In this document: positions 17,914-26,098 of the stretch, one piece after another
Layout: every line of letters begins with the position of its first letter
Position numbering within the stretch: position 1 is the first letter of the stretch
Assembly (NCBI GenBank): GCA_025998675.1
Contig: AP024673.1
Location: 2,736,562 to 2,800,561, forward strand
Origin: Fimbriimonadales bacterium
GTDB taxonomy: Bacteria; Armatimonadota; Fimbriimonadia; Fimbriimonadales; GBS-DC
DNA: 64,000 nt
Direction of reading: 5' to 3'
The notes under the pieces: model-generated
The model's database searches: none
What the model was told of the DNA's origin: nothing
What the model saw: only the letters and a program-made list of their open reading frames with translations
Position numbers and translations under genes: made by a program

Positions 17914-18582
17914 TCAGTGGTCGTGCCCACAGATAATTGTGGCTTCCACAGGCGTCTCGTCGTTGGGCGGCGGCGCAACCCGCGTGCGTCCAATAAAGTA
18001 GTTGCAGTACGCCGTCTTCACGGTATTCAGGTCGTTCGGGGTAATCTGCAGGGGCACATTCGTCACGAAGTTCGGGTACATCATATCGTCAGGGTTCTGG
18101 CTGTGCCCCCCGATGCCGATGGCGTGCCCGAACTCGTGCGCGGCGACGCTGCGGATGTCAATCGGGTTGTTCCCCCGCACGCCGATTTCGACCTTCGCGC
18201 TCACCAGCCGCCCACTGCTGGGATAGTAGGTGTAGGTGGTCAGTCCGTTGCGCGTGTCGGGCTTGAACACGACCCGTATCTGCGCCGCGTCGGGCGAGTC
18301 GACCTGCCGATAGCGCACTACATAACCTGTCGCCTCCACCCACTGGTCAAACCCCTGTAGCGCGAGCGTGCGGTAGTAGTCCGAGTAGTTGGCGTCGCGC
18401 TCGAAGTAGACCGTCACGGGGAACCGCTCCCAGTAGAGTAGCCGTTCGAGCAGCGGCACATAGTTGGGTGTGAAGGTCTCGGCGGAGCAGACGCGCTGCT
18501 CGCCCGATTGCGCGCCGCCTCCGCAGCCTGTTAGCGCCCCAACCAGCGCAATAACCACCCCAATCGTCAGCCACACACGCAT
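17914..18582 (-). CDS. matrixin-like zinc metalloprotease lipoprotein
   Basis: A 222-residue secreted lipoprotein: signal peptide ending in the lipobox LTGC, so it is probably anchored outside the inner membrane. The metzincin zinc site AAHEFGHAIGIGGH contains HExxHxxGxxH, and DDMMYPNF supplies the Met-turn, both diagnostic for M10-type metzincins. Upstream, VTVYFERDANYSDYYRTLALQGFDQWVEATGYVVRY matches the start of the catalytic domain. There is no obvious propeptide cysteine switch. The substrate is unknown. It is first in the cluster with the DUF255 and AKR-like genes. Confidence 0.85.
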   Translation of the reverse strand: MRVWLTIGVVIALVGALTGCGGGAQSGEQRVCSAETFTPNYVPLLERLLYWERFPVTVYFERDANYSDYYRTLALQGFDQWVEATGYVVRYRQVDSPDAAQIRVVFKPDTRNGLTTYTYYPSSGRLVSAKVEIGVRGNNPIDIRSVAAHEFGHAIGIGGHSQNPDDMMYPNFVTNVPLQITPNDLNTVKTAYCNYFIGRTRVAPPPNDETPVEATIICGHDH

Positions 18583-18597
18583 ACCGATACTCCATTA

Positions 18598-18765
18598 AGT
18601 GCCTTTGCGTTATATTTTCAACCGTACCATCATCGGCTGGATGCACTTCGCATGCAGCGCGTTTTGGAGTGCTGAAGCGTCAGCTTCAGCATGCGGAAGC
18701 TTCGCTTCCACACTCCATATAGACGGCGCTTTGCACACACGCCGTTATGGTGGAGCAAAGGCGCT
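18598..18765 (+). repeat. dispersed palindromic element, copy 2 (MITE/REP-like)
   Basis: A 168 bp non-coding unit bounded by AGTGCCTTTGC (18598-18608) and GCAAAGGCGCT (18755-18765). It is inverted relative to the copy at 6754-6920: reading that copy on its minus strand gives the same outer bases (TTA before, CAG after) and the same double-hairpin core. The core here (about 18669-18717) runs from TGGAGTGCTGAAGCG to CGCTTCCACACTCCA. It fills most of the gap between the metalloprotease and rpmE. Confidence 0.7.
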
Positions 18766-18825
18766 CAGAACACCTCATTTGCGCCCACATGGTATAATTT
18801 ACCTCGAATCTGGAGGCGACAACTG

Positions 18826-19044
18826 ATGAAGACAGGCATCCATCCGAAGTATATGGTCGCGACGGTGCGCTGCGCGTGCGGCAATAGTTTTGAGACGCTC
18901 TCCACCAAAGAGGAGATTCGCGTCGAGGTGTGCGCCGCGTGTCATCCCGTGTTCACGGGCGAGGGCAGCCGCCGCGTGGTCGACACCGAAGGGCGCGTGG
19001 AGCGCTTCAAGCGCAAGTATCAGAACTACGGCAATCGCGGATGA
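18826..19044 (+). CDS. rpmE: 50S ribosomal protein L31
   Basis: A 72-residue zinc-binding L31 (C+ type): [27 protein letters not shown], with CxC at the front and [11 protein letters not shown] supplying the CxxC. A TATAAT -10 box lies at 18793-18798, and GGAGG ends eight to nine bases before the ATG. The gene overlaps the next by 4 bp (ATGA). The rpmE-DUF1385 order is a common bacterial neighbourhood. Confidence 0.95.
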   Translation: MKTGIHPKYMVATVRCACGNSFETLSTKEEIRVEVCAACHPVFTGEGSRRVVDTEGRVERFKRKYQNYGNRG

Positions 19045-20000
19045 ACACGCAAAAACCCGCGTACTGGCGCTACGGGGGGCAGGCGGTCATCGAAGGCGTG
19101 ATGATGCGCAGCCCCCGACATTTTGCCATCGCCTGCCGTAAGCCCGACGGCGGGATGATTGTGCATGCGGAACCCATCGAGAAGACCATCCTCGGCAAGT
19201 TGCAGTTCCTGAACCGCCCGCTGCTGCGCGGGATTTTTATGCTCATCGACTCGCTCGCGCTGGGCGTCAAGTCGCTCCACTTCTCCAGTCAGGTGCAGAT
19301 GGAGCATGACCCGCAAATCAAGCCCGTGTCCAAGCCTGTGCAGGATATCGCGATTGGCGCGTCTGCGCTGGGCGGGTTCGCGATAGGGATGTTCCTCTTT
19401 TTCGTGCTGCCGACGCTGCTCACGGACTGGCTCGCGCGGGAAGGCTGGGGCGCGGCGGCGCGCAACATGATAGACGGCGCGCTGCGCATCACGATTTTCC
19501 TGCTCTATGTGGGGCTGATTGGGCTGATGCCCGACATTCGGCGCGTGTTTCAGTACCACGGCGCGGAACACAAAGCCATCAACGCGCTGGAGGAGGAGGG
19601 CGTCGTGTCGGTGGACGCCGCGCGCCGCCAGACGCGCCTGCACCCGCGCTGCGGCACCAGCTTCGTGCTGTTGGTGCTGATTCTGAGCATTTTCGTGTTC
19701 GCCTTTCTGGGGCGACCGCCCGCGTACATCCGTATCCCGATGCATATCGCGCTGCTGCCCGTGATTGCCAGCGTCACCTACGAGATTATCCGTCTGGCGG
19801 GGATGTTCAAAAGCGGTTTTCTGGCGCGGGTGTTGCTGGCGCCGGGGCTGTGGACGCAGTATTTGACCACGCGCGAGCCGACCGACGACCAGATCGAGGT
19901 CGCCGTCGCCGCGCTGCAGAAGGTGCGCGAACTGGAGGAAGGCTCTGTAGCGGAGGCGACCAACGCGCCCACAGAGCCGCCCATCGCAAGCGCAGGGTAG
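19041..20000 (+). CDS. yqhQ: DUF1385 membrane protein YqhQ
   Basis: A 319-residue membrane protein of the DUF1385 family: [18 protein letters not shown] at the N-terminus, [17 protein letters not shown], four or more hydrophobic segments, and the conserved core [16 protein letters not shown] followed by [15 protein letters not shown]. It starts inside the rpmE stop (ATGA) and is likely co-translated. The biochemical function is unknown. The AEHKA and HPRCGTSF motifs suggest a metal- or redox-active membrane protein. Confidence 0.9.
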   Translation: MNTQKPAYWRYGGQAVIEGVMMRSPRHFAIACRKPDGGMIVHAEPIEKTILGKLQFLNRPLLRGIFMLIDSLALGVKSLHFSSQVQMEHDPQIKPVSKPVQDIAIGASALGGFAIGMFLFFVLPTLLTDWLAREGWGAAARNMIDGALRITIFLLYVGLIGLMPDIRRVFQYHGAEHKAINALEEEGVVSVDAARRQTRLHPRCGTSFVLLVLILSIFVFAFLGRPPAYIRIPMHIALLPVIASVTYEIIRLAGMFKSGFLARVLLAPGLWTQYLTTREPTDDQIEVAVAALQKVRELEEGSVAEATNAPTEPPIASAG

Positions 20001-20057
20001 TGCGGGCGATTCCGCTATGAATCGTCAACCCTGAACCCCCAATTTTCCCCATCCCCC

Positions 20058-20089
20058 TTGCAACTTTTGCAGGGCGCATGGAGTATAAT
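20058..20089 (+). promoter_or_regulatory. probable promoter of the ubiquitin-like operon
   Basis: A perfect TATAAT (20084-20089) lies 28 bp before the first ATG. The best -35 candidate, TTGCAA (20058-20063), is 20 bp away, longer than ideal. The region is unusually pyrimidine-rich. No promoter-like sequence is seen inside the operon. Confidence 0.5.
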
Positions 20090-20117
20090 AGAGTATCTCA
20101 CATTCAGGGGGTATAGT

Positions 20118-20309
20118 ATGACCAATACCGCTGTCAAAGAGAAGGTTCGGGTGAACGACACGGAGTTCGAGATTACCCTCAAGCCCGTGCTGCCGCAGAC
20201 GGAGAACGACCCGATGGTTCTCGACCAGCCGCTGCCGACGCCCGACGAGGTGCTGGAGCGCGTGCCCTCCATCGAGCGGCTGCCGCGCTGGGAAGACGGC
20301 GCTTGCTAA
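20118..20309 (+). CDS. small protein, candidate ubiquitin-like/modifier substrate of the adjacent E1-E2 system
   Basis: 63 residues from MTNTAVKEKV (AGGGGGTATAGT in front of the ATG) to the C-terminus RWEDGAC. A single beta-hairpin is predictable (KVRVNDTEFEITLKPV); the rest is proline/glutamate-rich and looks disordered. It is too short for a complete beta-grasp fold. Its place as the first gene before an E2-like and a JAB-E1 gene is where a ubiquitin-like protein is encoded in known prokaryotic conjugation operons. The Gly-Ala-Cys end could be trimmed by the JAB domain to expose Gly-Ala. The role as modifier is inference; it might instead be an accessory peptide. Confidence 0.6.
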   Translation: MTNTAVKEKVRVNDTEFEITLKPVLPQTENDPMVLDQPLPTPDEVLERVPSIERLPRWEDGAC

Positions 20310-20312
20310 GCG

Positions 20313-20756
20313 ATGAACCAGCGGGTGCGGCGCATCATGACGGAGGTCGCGCTGGCTGCCGTCCGCTACTCCGCGACGCGCAGCGCACACTACGACGACG
20401 AGGACGGCAGCTGGGTCATCATCAAGGATTTCCCGCTGCCTGCAGGCTACAACTATGACCATACCGATGTGCTGATCCTGCTGCCGCCCAACTATCCGCA
20501 GACGCCGCCCGACTGGTTTTATGTGGACACGGACCTGCTGCTGGAAAACGGCGACGAACCGGACCATGTGTTTTACGACGACCTGTCGTTTGACCCGAAT
20601 GAGGAGCTGTTCGCGGAGGCGCCGCCCCAGCTGCGCGGCTGGACGGGCTGCTGCCTGCACATCTACGAATGGAAGCCCGCCGCCGACCCGCTGGAGGGGC
20701 ACTCCCTGCTGAGCGTGTGTGAACTGATCAAGGGGGCGTTCGAACGCTGGAAGTGA
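20313..20756 (+). CDS. E2-like ubiquitin-conjugating-family protein (Prok-E2 type E)
   Basis: 147 residues with the E2 (UBC) fold signature: strand-hairpin core WVIIKDFPLPAGY, then VLILLPPNYPQTPPDWFYVD, the bacterial form of the E2 motif hPxxYPxxPP. The C-terminal GWTGCCLHIYEWKPAADPLEGHSLLSVCELI has Cys113/Cys114 at the expected catalytic position, and the HSLLSVCELIKGAF helix. This pattern matches the prokaryotic E2-like family E found with JAB-ThiF proteins. It starts 3 bp after the small modifier gene and ends 4 bp inside the E1 gene. It would accept an activated modifier from the E1 as a thioester and pass it to a target. Confidence 0.8.
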   Translation: MNQRVRRIMTEVALAAVRYSATRSAHYDDEDGSWVIIKDFPLPAGYNYDHTDVLILLPPNYPQTPPDWFYVDTDLLLENGDEPDHVFYDDLSFDPNEELFAEAPPQLRGWTGCCLHIYEWKPAADPLEGHSLLSVCELIKGAFERWK

Positions 20757-22213
20757 GATACGAAGTGTCGCCCATGATGGGAGAGGTGCGCGTCCCGCAA
20801 GCCGTTTGGGAGCAGCTACGCGCGACGCTGCTTGCCGACCTCAGCTGCGAGACGAAGTGTTTCCTGCTGTGTCGGACGCTGGAGAGCGACGCGCGGGTGG
20901 TGTTCCTCGCGCGCGAGGTGGTTCCCGTGCCCGACGAGGGCTACGCCCAGCGCACGGCGAGCCTGGTGGAGACGCGCCCGGAGTTCGTGCATGCGCTGCT
21001 GGTGCGTTGCGCCCGTGAGGGCTACGCGCTGCTGGACGCGCACACGCACCCGTGGACGACGCAGCCGCGCTTCTCCGCCATCGACGACCGCAGCGACCTG
21101 CAGAAGTTCCAGACGACGCAGCCCATGTCGCCGCCGTTTCGACACGGGAGCCTCGTGTTCGGCAACGACATGAGCTTTGAGGGGCGCTTCTGGGACTACG
21201 CGCGGGAGGCGTTCGCGCCCATCACCCGCCTGCAGGTGCTGGATATGCCCCCGCAGACGCGCTATGGCGTGGGGTGTGCGCCGCAGGAGTGGGCGACGGC
21301 GGCGCAGGCGGTGTACGACCGTCAGGTGCGCGCGTTCGGCGCGGAGGGGCAGGCGATGCTCAGTCGCCTGCGCGTGGCGGTGGTTGGCGCAGGCGGGCTG
21401 GGGTCGCAAATCGCGAATGCGCTCGCGCTGCTGGGCGTTGGACGCCTGCTGCTGATTGACCCCGATCGGCTGGAGCTGAGCAACCTGAACCGTGTGGTGG
21501 GCGCGAGCTACGCGCAGGCGGCGCGCGGCTGGCGCAAGGCGCGCGCGCTCGCGCAGCGGCTCAACCGCGTCCGCCCGCCCGAATCACGCACGATTACGCC
21601 CCTGCCCGTCGATGTGCGCACGCCCGGCGCGCTCGCGCACCTGCTCGGCTGCGACCTCATCGTCGGCGCGGTGGACAGCGCGGTCGTGCGGCAGTACCTG
21701 AACACCGTCGCCATGTGCGCCCTGATCCCCTACCTCGACGCCGGGGTCGGCGTGCGTAGCGCGGACGGACGCCTCGAACAGGGCGGCGGACAGGTGCAGG
21801 TAATCGTTCCCGGCGCAACCGCCTGCCTCGCCTGCACGGAACGCGGCATCCGCCAGAGCGTCGAGGAGCAGCTCACGCCCCACCAGCGCGAACTCTCCAT
21901 CCGTGGGGGCTACATTCAGGGCGAGGCAATTCCCAACCCGCAGGTGGTGTTCCTCAACGGCGTGGTGGGCAACCTGCTGGCGTGGGAGCTGGTGAAGCTG
22001 ATTACGGGCTGCGCGCCCGTGCAGCCGTATGTGTATTACGACCTGCTGGGACAGCATGCGTTTCCCGCACGCGCCGAGCGCAATCCGAACTGCCTGCTCT
22101 GCTCGGCGCATCCCGATAGCCTGCTGGGGCAGGGGCTATACGGGCTGATGGGCTACCTTGCGCCGCCGCGCGCGCCCAAACGCAAACCCATTCCCGCGCC
22201 GCGAGGACAATAA
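20753..22213 (+). CDS. JAB deubiquitinase-like - ThiF/E1-like adenylation fusion protein
   Basis: 486 residues, GTG start coupled to the E2 stop (GTGA). An ATG seven codons in is an alternative start. Residues ~10-150 form a JAB/MPN metalloprotease domain: H97-T-H99 with S108 and D111 (HxH-x8-SxxD, the JAMM zinc site), and a possible catalytic Glu33. Residues ~195-450 form the E1 domain: GAGGLGS at 212-218, LIDPDRLELSNLNR with the adenylation Asp and Arg, VGAVDSAVVR, and a zinc knuckle from C358xxC361 and C447xxC450. It would both process the modifier C-terminus and adenylate it. Such fusions accompany prokaryotic E2 and ubiquitin-like genes. Confidence 0.88.
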   Translation: MRYEVSPMMGEVRVPQAVWEQLRATLLADLSCETKCFLLCRTLESDARVVFLAREVVPVPDEGYAQRTASLVETRPEFVHALLVRCAREGYALLDAHTHPWTTQPRFSAIDDRSDLQKFQTTQPMSPPFRHGSLVFGNDMSFEGRFWDYAREAFAPITRLQVLDMPPQTRYGVGCAPQEWATAAQAVYDRQVRAFGAEGQAMLSRLRVAVVGAGGLGSQIANALALLGVGRLLLIDPDRLELSNLNRVVGASYAQAARGWRKARALAQRLNRVRPPESRTITPLPVDVRTPGALAHLLGCDLIVGAVDSAVVRQYLNTVAMCALIPYLDAGVGVRSADGRLEQGGGQVQVIVPGATACLACTERGIRQSVEEQLTPHQRELSIRGGYIQGEAIPNPQVVFLNGVVGNLLAWELVKLITGCAPVQPYVYYDLLGQHAFPARAERNPNCLLCSAHPDSLLGQGLYGLMGYLAPPRAPKRKPIPAPRGQ

Positions 22214-22216
22214 GCG

Positions 22217-22708
22217 ATGGCGAAACCGATCCCCCCAAACCGTCGCTGGCTGCAGAATCAGGGGGCGCGCGCCGAATCCCAGGCGCCGACGCCTGCGCCC
22301 GAACCTGTGCCTCGGGTCAACCTGAATGTCCAGAATCTGATACGCGAGCTGCTGGGGGATCCCGTCGATGAGGACTTCGATTTGCACGCGCTGGTGGAGG
22401 CGTACCTCGACGACGAGCCGCAGGGGCGGGTGGAGGTGCTTCACGCACGCTATCCCGGACAGTGTCAGGGCTGTGGGCGTTCGATTCGCGTGGGCGAGCG
22501 AATCACGCGCCATGCGAACTGGGGCGTGTGGGTGCATGAGGGGTGTCGCAACAGTCAGCGGCGCGCGCTGCGCACCATCACGGCGCGCTACAGCGGCGTC
22601 TGTCGATACTGCCGCCGCGCGATTGCCGTGGGCGAGCGCATCAGCCAGCACAACCGCTACGGCTGGATCCACGAAGCCTGCGCCCAGCAACTGCAAGACC
22701 AGTCCTGA
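22217..22708 (+). CDS. tandem CCHC zinc-finger protein, fourth gene of the E1-E2 operon
   Basis: 163 residues. A disordered, proline-rich N-terminus is followed by a helix (NVQNLIRELLGDPV) and two near-identical modules of about 34 residues: ARYPGQCQGCGRSIRVGERI...WVHEGC and ARYSGVCRYCRRAIAVGERI...WIHEAC. Each has CxxC plus HxxC, enough for one zinc in a treble-clef-like fold. It begins 3 bp after the JAB-E1 stop, so it is part of the same operon. By position it could be a substrate adaptor or E3-like factor; binuclear RING spacing is not seen. No function is proven for this family. Confidence 0.7.
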   Translation: MAKPIPPNRRWLQNQGARAESQAPTPAPEPVPRVNLNVQNLIRELLGDPVDEDFDLHALVEAYLDDEPQGRVEVLHARYPGQCQGCGRSIRVGERITRHANWGVWVHEGCRNSQRRALRTITARYSGVCRYCRRAIAVGERISQHNRYGWIHEACAQQLQDQS

Positions 22709-22744
22709 GGCAGGAACCCGCCCCGCCGACGCGAATCGCGTCCC

Positions 22745-23908
22745 GTGTTCGAAACGCAACTGATTTTCCCGCTCAATGGCTGGCACAATCACGCGTCCAG
22801 CCTCGTGGAGTGCCCCAACGGGGACTTGCTCGCGTGCTGGTTCAGCGGTTCTGGGGAGCGCACGGCGGACGATGTGCAGATTCTGGGCGCACGGCGGCGC
22901 AGGGGCGCATCCCGCTGGAGCCAGCCGTTCGTGATGGCGAACACGCCCGACTATCCCGACTGCAATCCCGTGCTGTTCATCGACGCGCGGCGGCGGCTGT
23001 GGCTGGTGTGGATTACGATTCTGAACCACCGCTGGGAAGGCTCGCTGCTGAAGTACCGCATCAGCACGGACTATCAGCGTGCGCTTGCGCCACGCTGGAC
23101 GATGGGCGATGTGCTGCACATTTCCCCCGACGCGCGCTTTGTGGAGCAGGTGGAAGGCTGGCTGAAGCGGCTGGAGTCGCAGGGCGCGTTGCTGCCTGCT
23201 GCGCTTCGCCCGCGACTGGAGGTCTACCTGCAGACGGTGCGCCAGCACGCGCACGACGAACTCTCCCGACGACTGGGCTGGATGACGCGCATCCCGCCGT
23301 TGATAGAAGGCGAGCGTATCTACCTGCCCCTCTACTCGGATGGGTTCAGCTTCTCGCTGGTCGCTTGCAGCGACGATTCGGGCGAGCGCTGGCGCGTGAG
23401 CAGCCCCATTCTGGGACCGGGCGCGGTGCAGCCCAGCCTGTTGCGCCGCCGCGACGGGACGCTCGTGGCGTACATGCGCGACAACGGACCGCCGCCCAAC
23501 CGCGTGTTCGTCGCCTATTCACGGGACAACGGCGCGACATGGACGGAAGCGGAGAAGACCGACCTGCCCAATCCCGGTTCCAGTGTCGCCGCGCTCGCGT
23601 TGCGCACGGGCGAGTGGCTGCTGGTGGGCAACGACACCGAGCAGGGACGCCATCAGCTCGCCCTCTGGCTCTCGGAAGATGAGGGACGCACATGGCGAAT
23701 CGCCCGCTATCTGGAGCGCGACGAACCCGGACGGGGACGCTACGCCTACCCGTGCGCGATTCAGGCGCGCGATGGGACAATCCATGTGAGCTACAGCTAC
23801 GCGCTGGAACGCGACGACCTGCCCCGCGACGAGCAGGGCAGACCCAGACGGAGCGCGATTAAGTGGGCGCGCTTCGACCGCGAGTGGCTCCTGGGGGGCG
23901 AGCGGTAG
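22745..23908 (+). CDS. sialidase/BNR-repeat-like protein
   Basis: 387 residues, GTG start, no signal peptide. The sequence follows the six-bladed beta-propeller pattern of exo-alpha-sialidase-like proteins: NGWHNHASSLVECPNGDLLACWFSGSGER, DNPVLF-like DCNPVLFIDARRRLWLVWIT, ACSDDSGERWRVSSPI, VQPSLLRRRDGTLVAYMRDN, YSRDNGATWTEAEKTDLPNPGSS, and LSEDEGRTWRIARYL; the SxDxGxTW Asp-boxes are visible. In other bacteria this family often lacks true sialidase activity and acts on other glycans. It follows the ubiquitin-like operon by 36 bp and may be transcribed with it. Confidence 0.8.
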   Translation: MFETQLIFPLNGWHNHASSLVECPNGDLLACWFSGSGERTADDVQILGARRRRGASRWSQPFVMANTPDYPDCNPVLFIDARRRLWLVWITILNHRWEGSLLKYRISTDYQRALAPRWTMGDVLHISPDARFVEQVEGWLKRLESQGALLPAALRPRLEVYLQTVRQHAHDELSRRLGWMTRIPPLIEGERIYLPLYSDGFSFSLVACSDDSGERWRVSSPILGPGAVQPSLLRRRDGTLVAYMRDNGPPPNRVFVAYSRDNGATWTEAEKTDLPNPGSSVAALALRTGEWLLVGNDTEQGRHQLALWLSEDEGRTWRIARYLERDEPGRGRYAYPCAIQARDGTIHVSYSYALERDDLPRDEQGRPRRSAIKWARFDREWLLGGER

Positions 23909-23970
23909 CGGAACTTTTCTGGGCAGGTATACTCTAAGTAATTTGGAGTGGTCGTTGACGGAGGCGCACG

Positions 23971-24864
23971 ATGAAATGCACTTATTGCGGGGCAGCGATT
24001 CCGGAGCAGGCGCGGTTTTGTGCGGGGTGCGGGCGTCCATTGAGCGGCGCGACGGTCGCCCCCGTCAGCGCGCCCCCGACGGGCGGCGCGTCTAAAGCGA
24101 AGTGGTGGGCAATCGGGATTGGACTGCTGTTGCTGATGGCGCTGGCGTTTGTGGTCGGCGCGGGCGGACTGATTACGCAGGCAAATATTAAAAAACCCGA
24201 AGGTCCCAGCGTGCTGGAGGCGCAGGCGCCCAAAGTGGAGGGTCCCAGCGTGCTGGAGGCGCAACCGCCCAAGGTGGAAGGTCCCAGCGTGCTGGAGACC
24301 GAATCGCCCAAGCCGCCGCCCAAACATGTGGTGGACTGGCTGGAACACCTGCGCAGGACCGAAGAGCAGCGCCGCCGCATGGAGCGCAACATCGCCCCCG
24401 TGATGAGTATGCTGGTGCAGGCGATGGTCGCGCGCGCGGCTGCCATGAGCGGGATTGCGCAGGGCGACTTCGACAAGGCGGAAGCGGACTACGAGCGTGA
24501 GCGCGAGAAGCTGCGTCAGGGCTACCAGCAACGCCAGCGCGAATGGGCGCAACTGGTACAGTATTTCCGCAGTGTGCCGCCGCCCCCCGAATGCCAGACT
24601 CTCGCCGACGCCTACTTTGCAGGCTTGAGCGAATATATCACGAGCATCTCGCAGATTGAGAAGAGCCTCATCGAGAACGACCTGAGCGGACTGACGGGCA
24701 TGCTGGGTTCGGCGCAGAGCGAGCTGGACGCGCATTTTGCCCGCGCCGACGAGGAGCTGACCCGCGTGTGCGAGCAGTACGGCATCCGCAAATATTTCGC
24801 GATTGGCGCACAGGGCACGGAGCTGATCCGCAGTCTCGGCGGCGGGCTGCCGCTGGGGTTGTAG
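23971..24864 (+). CDS. zinc-ribbon membrane protein with short tandem repeats
   Basis: 297 residues. The N-terminal zinc ribbon MKCTYCGAAIPEQARFCAGC (CxxC...CxxC) is followed by a membrane helix (WWAIGIGLLLLMALAFVVGAG). At ~75-110 three copies of a 13-residue repeat follow (EGPSVLEAQAPKV and variants; 39 bp each), ending in a proline run. The remainder is a charged coiled-coil-like helical domain (RRTEEQRRRMERN, KAEADYEREREKLRQGYQQRQREW). The layout suggests a cytoplasmic zinc domain and an extracytoplasmic helical stalk. The function is unknown. A TATACT box about 45 bp upstream may be its -10. Confidence 0.7.
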   Translation: MKCTYCGAAIPEQARFCAGCGRPLSGATVAPVSAPPTGGASKAKWWAIGIGLLLLMALAFVVGAGGLITQANIKKPEGPSVLEAQAPKVEGPSVLEAQPPKVEGPSVLETESPKPPPKHVVDWLEHLRRTEEQRRRMERNIAPVMSMLVQAMVARAAAMSGIAQGDFDKAEADYEREREKLRQGYQQRQREWAQLVQYFRSVPPPPECQTLADAYFAGLSEYITSISQIEKSLIENDLSGLTGMLGSAQSELDAHFARADEELTRVCEQYGIRKYFAIGAQGTELIRSLGGGLPLGL

Positions 24865-24876
24865 TGGCGTGGTTGT

Positions 24877-25002
24877 CTACATCTCGAACGGCAGCGCATC
24901 TGTGAACAAGTTCACGGCATTGGCGTCGCTGCAATCGCCCTCGATGCGCGCTTTCGCCATCGTATAGTAGTCGGAGTCGATCTCAATTCCGATGAAGTTA
25001 TA
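24877..25002 (-). pseudogene. remnant of a DNA methyltransferase gene (C-terminal end)
   Basis: In the 175 bp gap between the zinc-ribbon gene and ltaE, the minus strand encodes about 41 residues with NFIGIEIDSDYYTMAKARIEG and then TDALPFEM before a TAG stop. This is the conserved end of N4/N6 (DNA methylase N-4/N-6 family) methyltransferases (FxGxExxxxYxxxAxxRI). A TAA stop lies directly upstream in the frame and no start or catalytic motif exists. It is therefore the tail of a deleted or displaced gene. Confidence 0.6.
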
Positions 25003-25039
25003 TTATGCCGTACACGCATGCAACGCCCCTGAAGGGATT

Positions 25040-26098
25040 CTACCCGCAGCCGCCCTCCACCACCTGCCGAATAATCTCCAGCGCGCGGTCGATGGCGGCG
25101 TGTGTGATGGCGTAGTGCGTGACGGCGCGCAGGCGCGCGCCCGACAGCGAGAGCAACACGCCGCGTTCGGCAAGCGCATGCTGCAATCGCGCGCTGTCCC
25201 AGCCGGTGCGGGGGTCTACCTCGAAAATCACGATGTTCGTCTGCACGCGGGCGGGGTCTATCTGCACGCCGCGAATGTTCGCCAGCCCCTCCGCGAGCAG
25301 GCGCGCGTGGGCGTGGTCTTCCGCGAGGCGATCGACCATCTCGTCGAGGGCGACCAGCGCGGCGGCAGCCAGCACGCCCGCCTGACGCATCCCGCCGCCC
25401 AGCATCCGCCGTGTGCGCCGCGCCTCTTGAATGAACGTCTCCGAGCCGCACACAATCGACCCCACAGGCGCGCCCAGCCCCTTCGAAAAGCAGAAGTTGA
25501 CCACCTCGAACGGCTCGGCAATCTGCGCGGCGGACACGCCCAGCGCAATCGCCGCGTTGAAGATGCGCGCCCCGTCCAGATGGAGCGCGACGCCCCGCGC
25601 CCGCGCCAGCGCGGCGACCTGCTGCAGGTACTCCAGCGGCAGCGCCGCGCCCCCACAGCGGTTGTGCGTGCTTTCGAGGCTGATGACGCGCGTTTTCGGG
25701 GTGTAGACGGCGCTCCGTATCGCGCCCTGCAGCCGCTCCAGCGGGATTGTACCGTCGGGCTGATTGGGCAGCACATGCAGAAACACGCCCCCAAAGATGC
25801 CCAGCCCGCCCACTTCGGCAGTGTAGATGTGCGACTGGTCGCCCAGAATCACCTCTTCGTTGCGTCCCGTGAGGGTCATCAGGCTCACGAGGTTCGCCAT
25901 CACGCCGCTGGGCACAAACAGCGCGGCTTGCTTGCCCACGCGCTGGGCGGCGACCTCCTGCAGGCGCTGCACCGTCGGGTCGTCGCCCAGCACATCGTCG
26001 CCGACCTCCGCCTCCGCCATCGCGCGGCGCATCGCGGGCGTCGGCTTCGTGACAGTATCCGAACGCAGGTCAATCAGCCCGTCCGCTTCGCGCACCAC
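25040..26098 (-). CDS. ltaE: low-specificity L-threonine aldolase
   Basis: 352 residues, PLP fold-type I. It cleaves L-threonine or allo-threonine to glycine and acetaldehyde. Motifs: [17 protein letters not shown] and [16 protein letters not shown] at the start (classic threonine aldolase), [53 protein letters not shown], and the PLP lysine in [13 protein letters not shown]. It lies downstream of the ThuA-like gene, whose end it overlaps by 25 bp in the same orientation. Confidence 0.93.
   Translation of the reverse strand: MVREADGLIDLRSDTVTKPTPAMRRAMAEAEVGDDVLGDDPTVQRLQEVAAQRVGKQAALFVPSGVMANLVSLMTLTGRNEEVILGDQSHIYTAEVGGLGIFGGVFLHVLPNQPDGTIPLERLQGAIRSAVYTPKTRVISLESTHNRCGGAALPLEYLQQVAALARARGVALHLDGARIFNAAIALGVSAAQIAEPFEVVNFCFSKGLGAPVGSIVCGSETFIQEARRTRRMLGGGMRQAGVLAAAALVALDEMVDRLAEDHAHARLLAEGLANIRGVQIDPARVQTNIVIFEVDPRTGWDSARLQHALAERGVLLSLSGARLRAVTHYAITHAAIDRALEIIRQVVEGGCG

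Noticed and set aside
24190-24310. CRISPR-like short repeats
   Set aside because: The three 39-bp units have no unique spacers and encode an in-frame peptide repeat; no cas genes are present.
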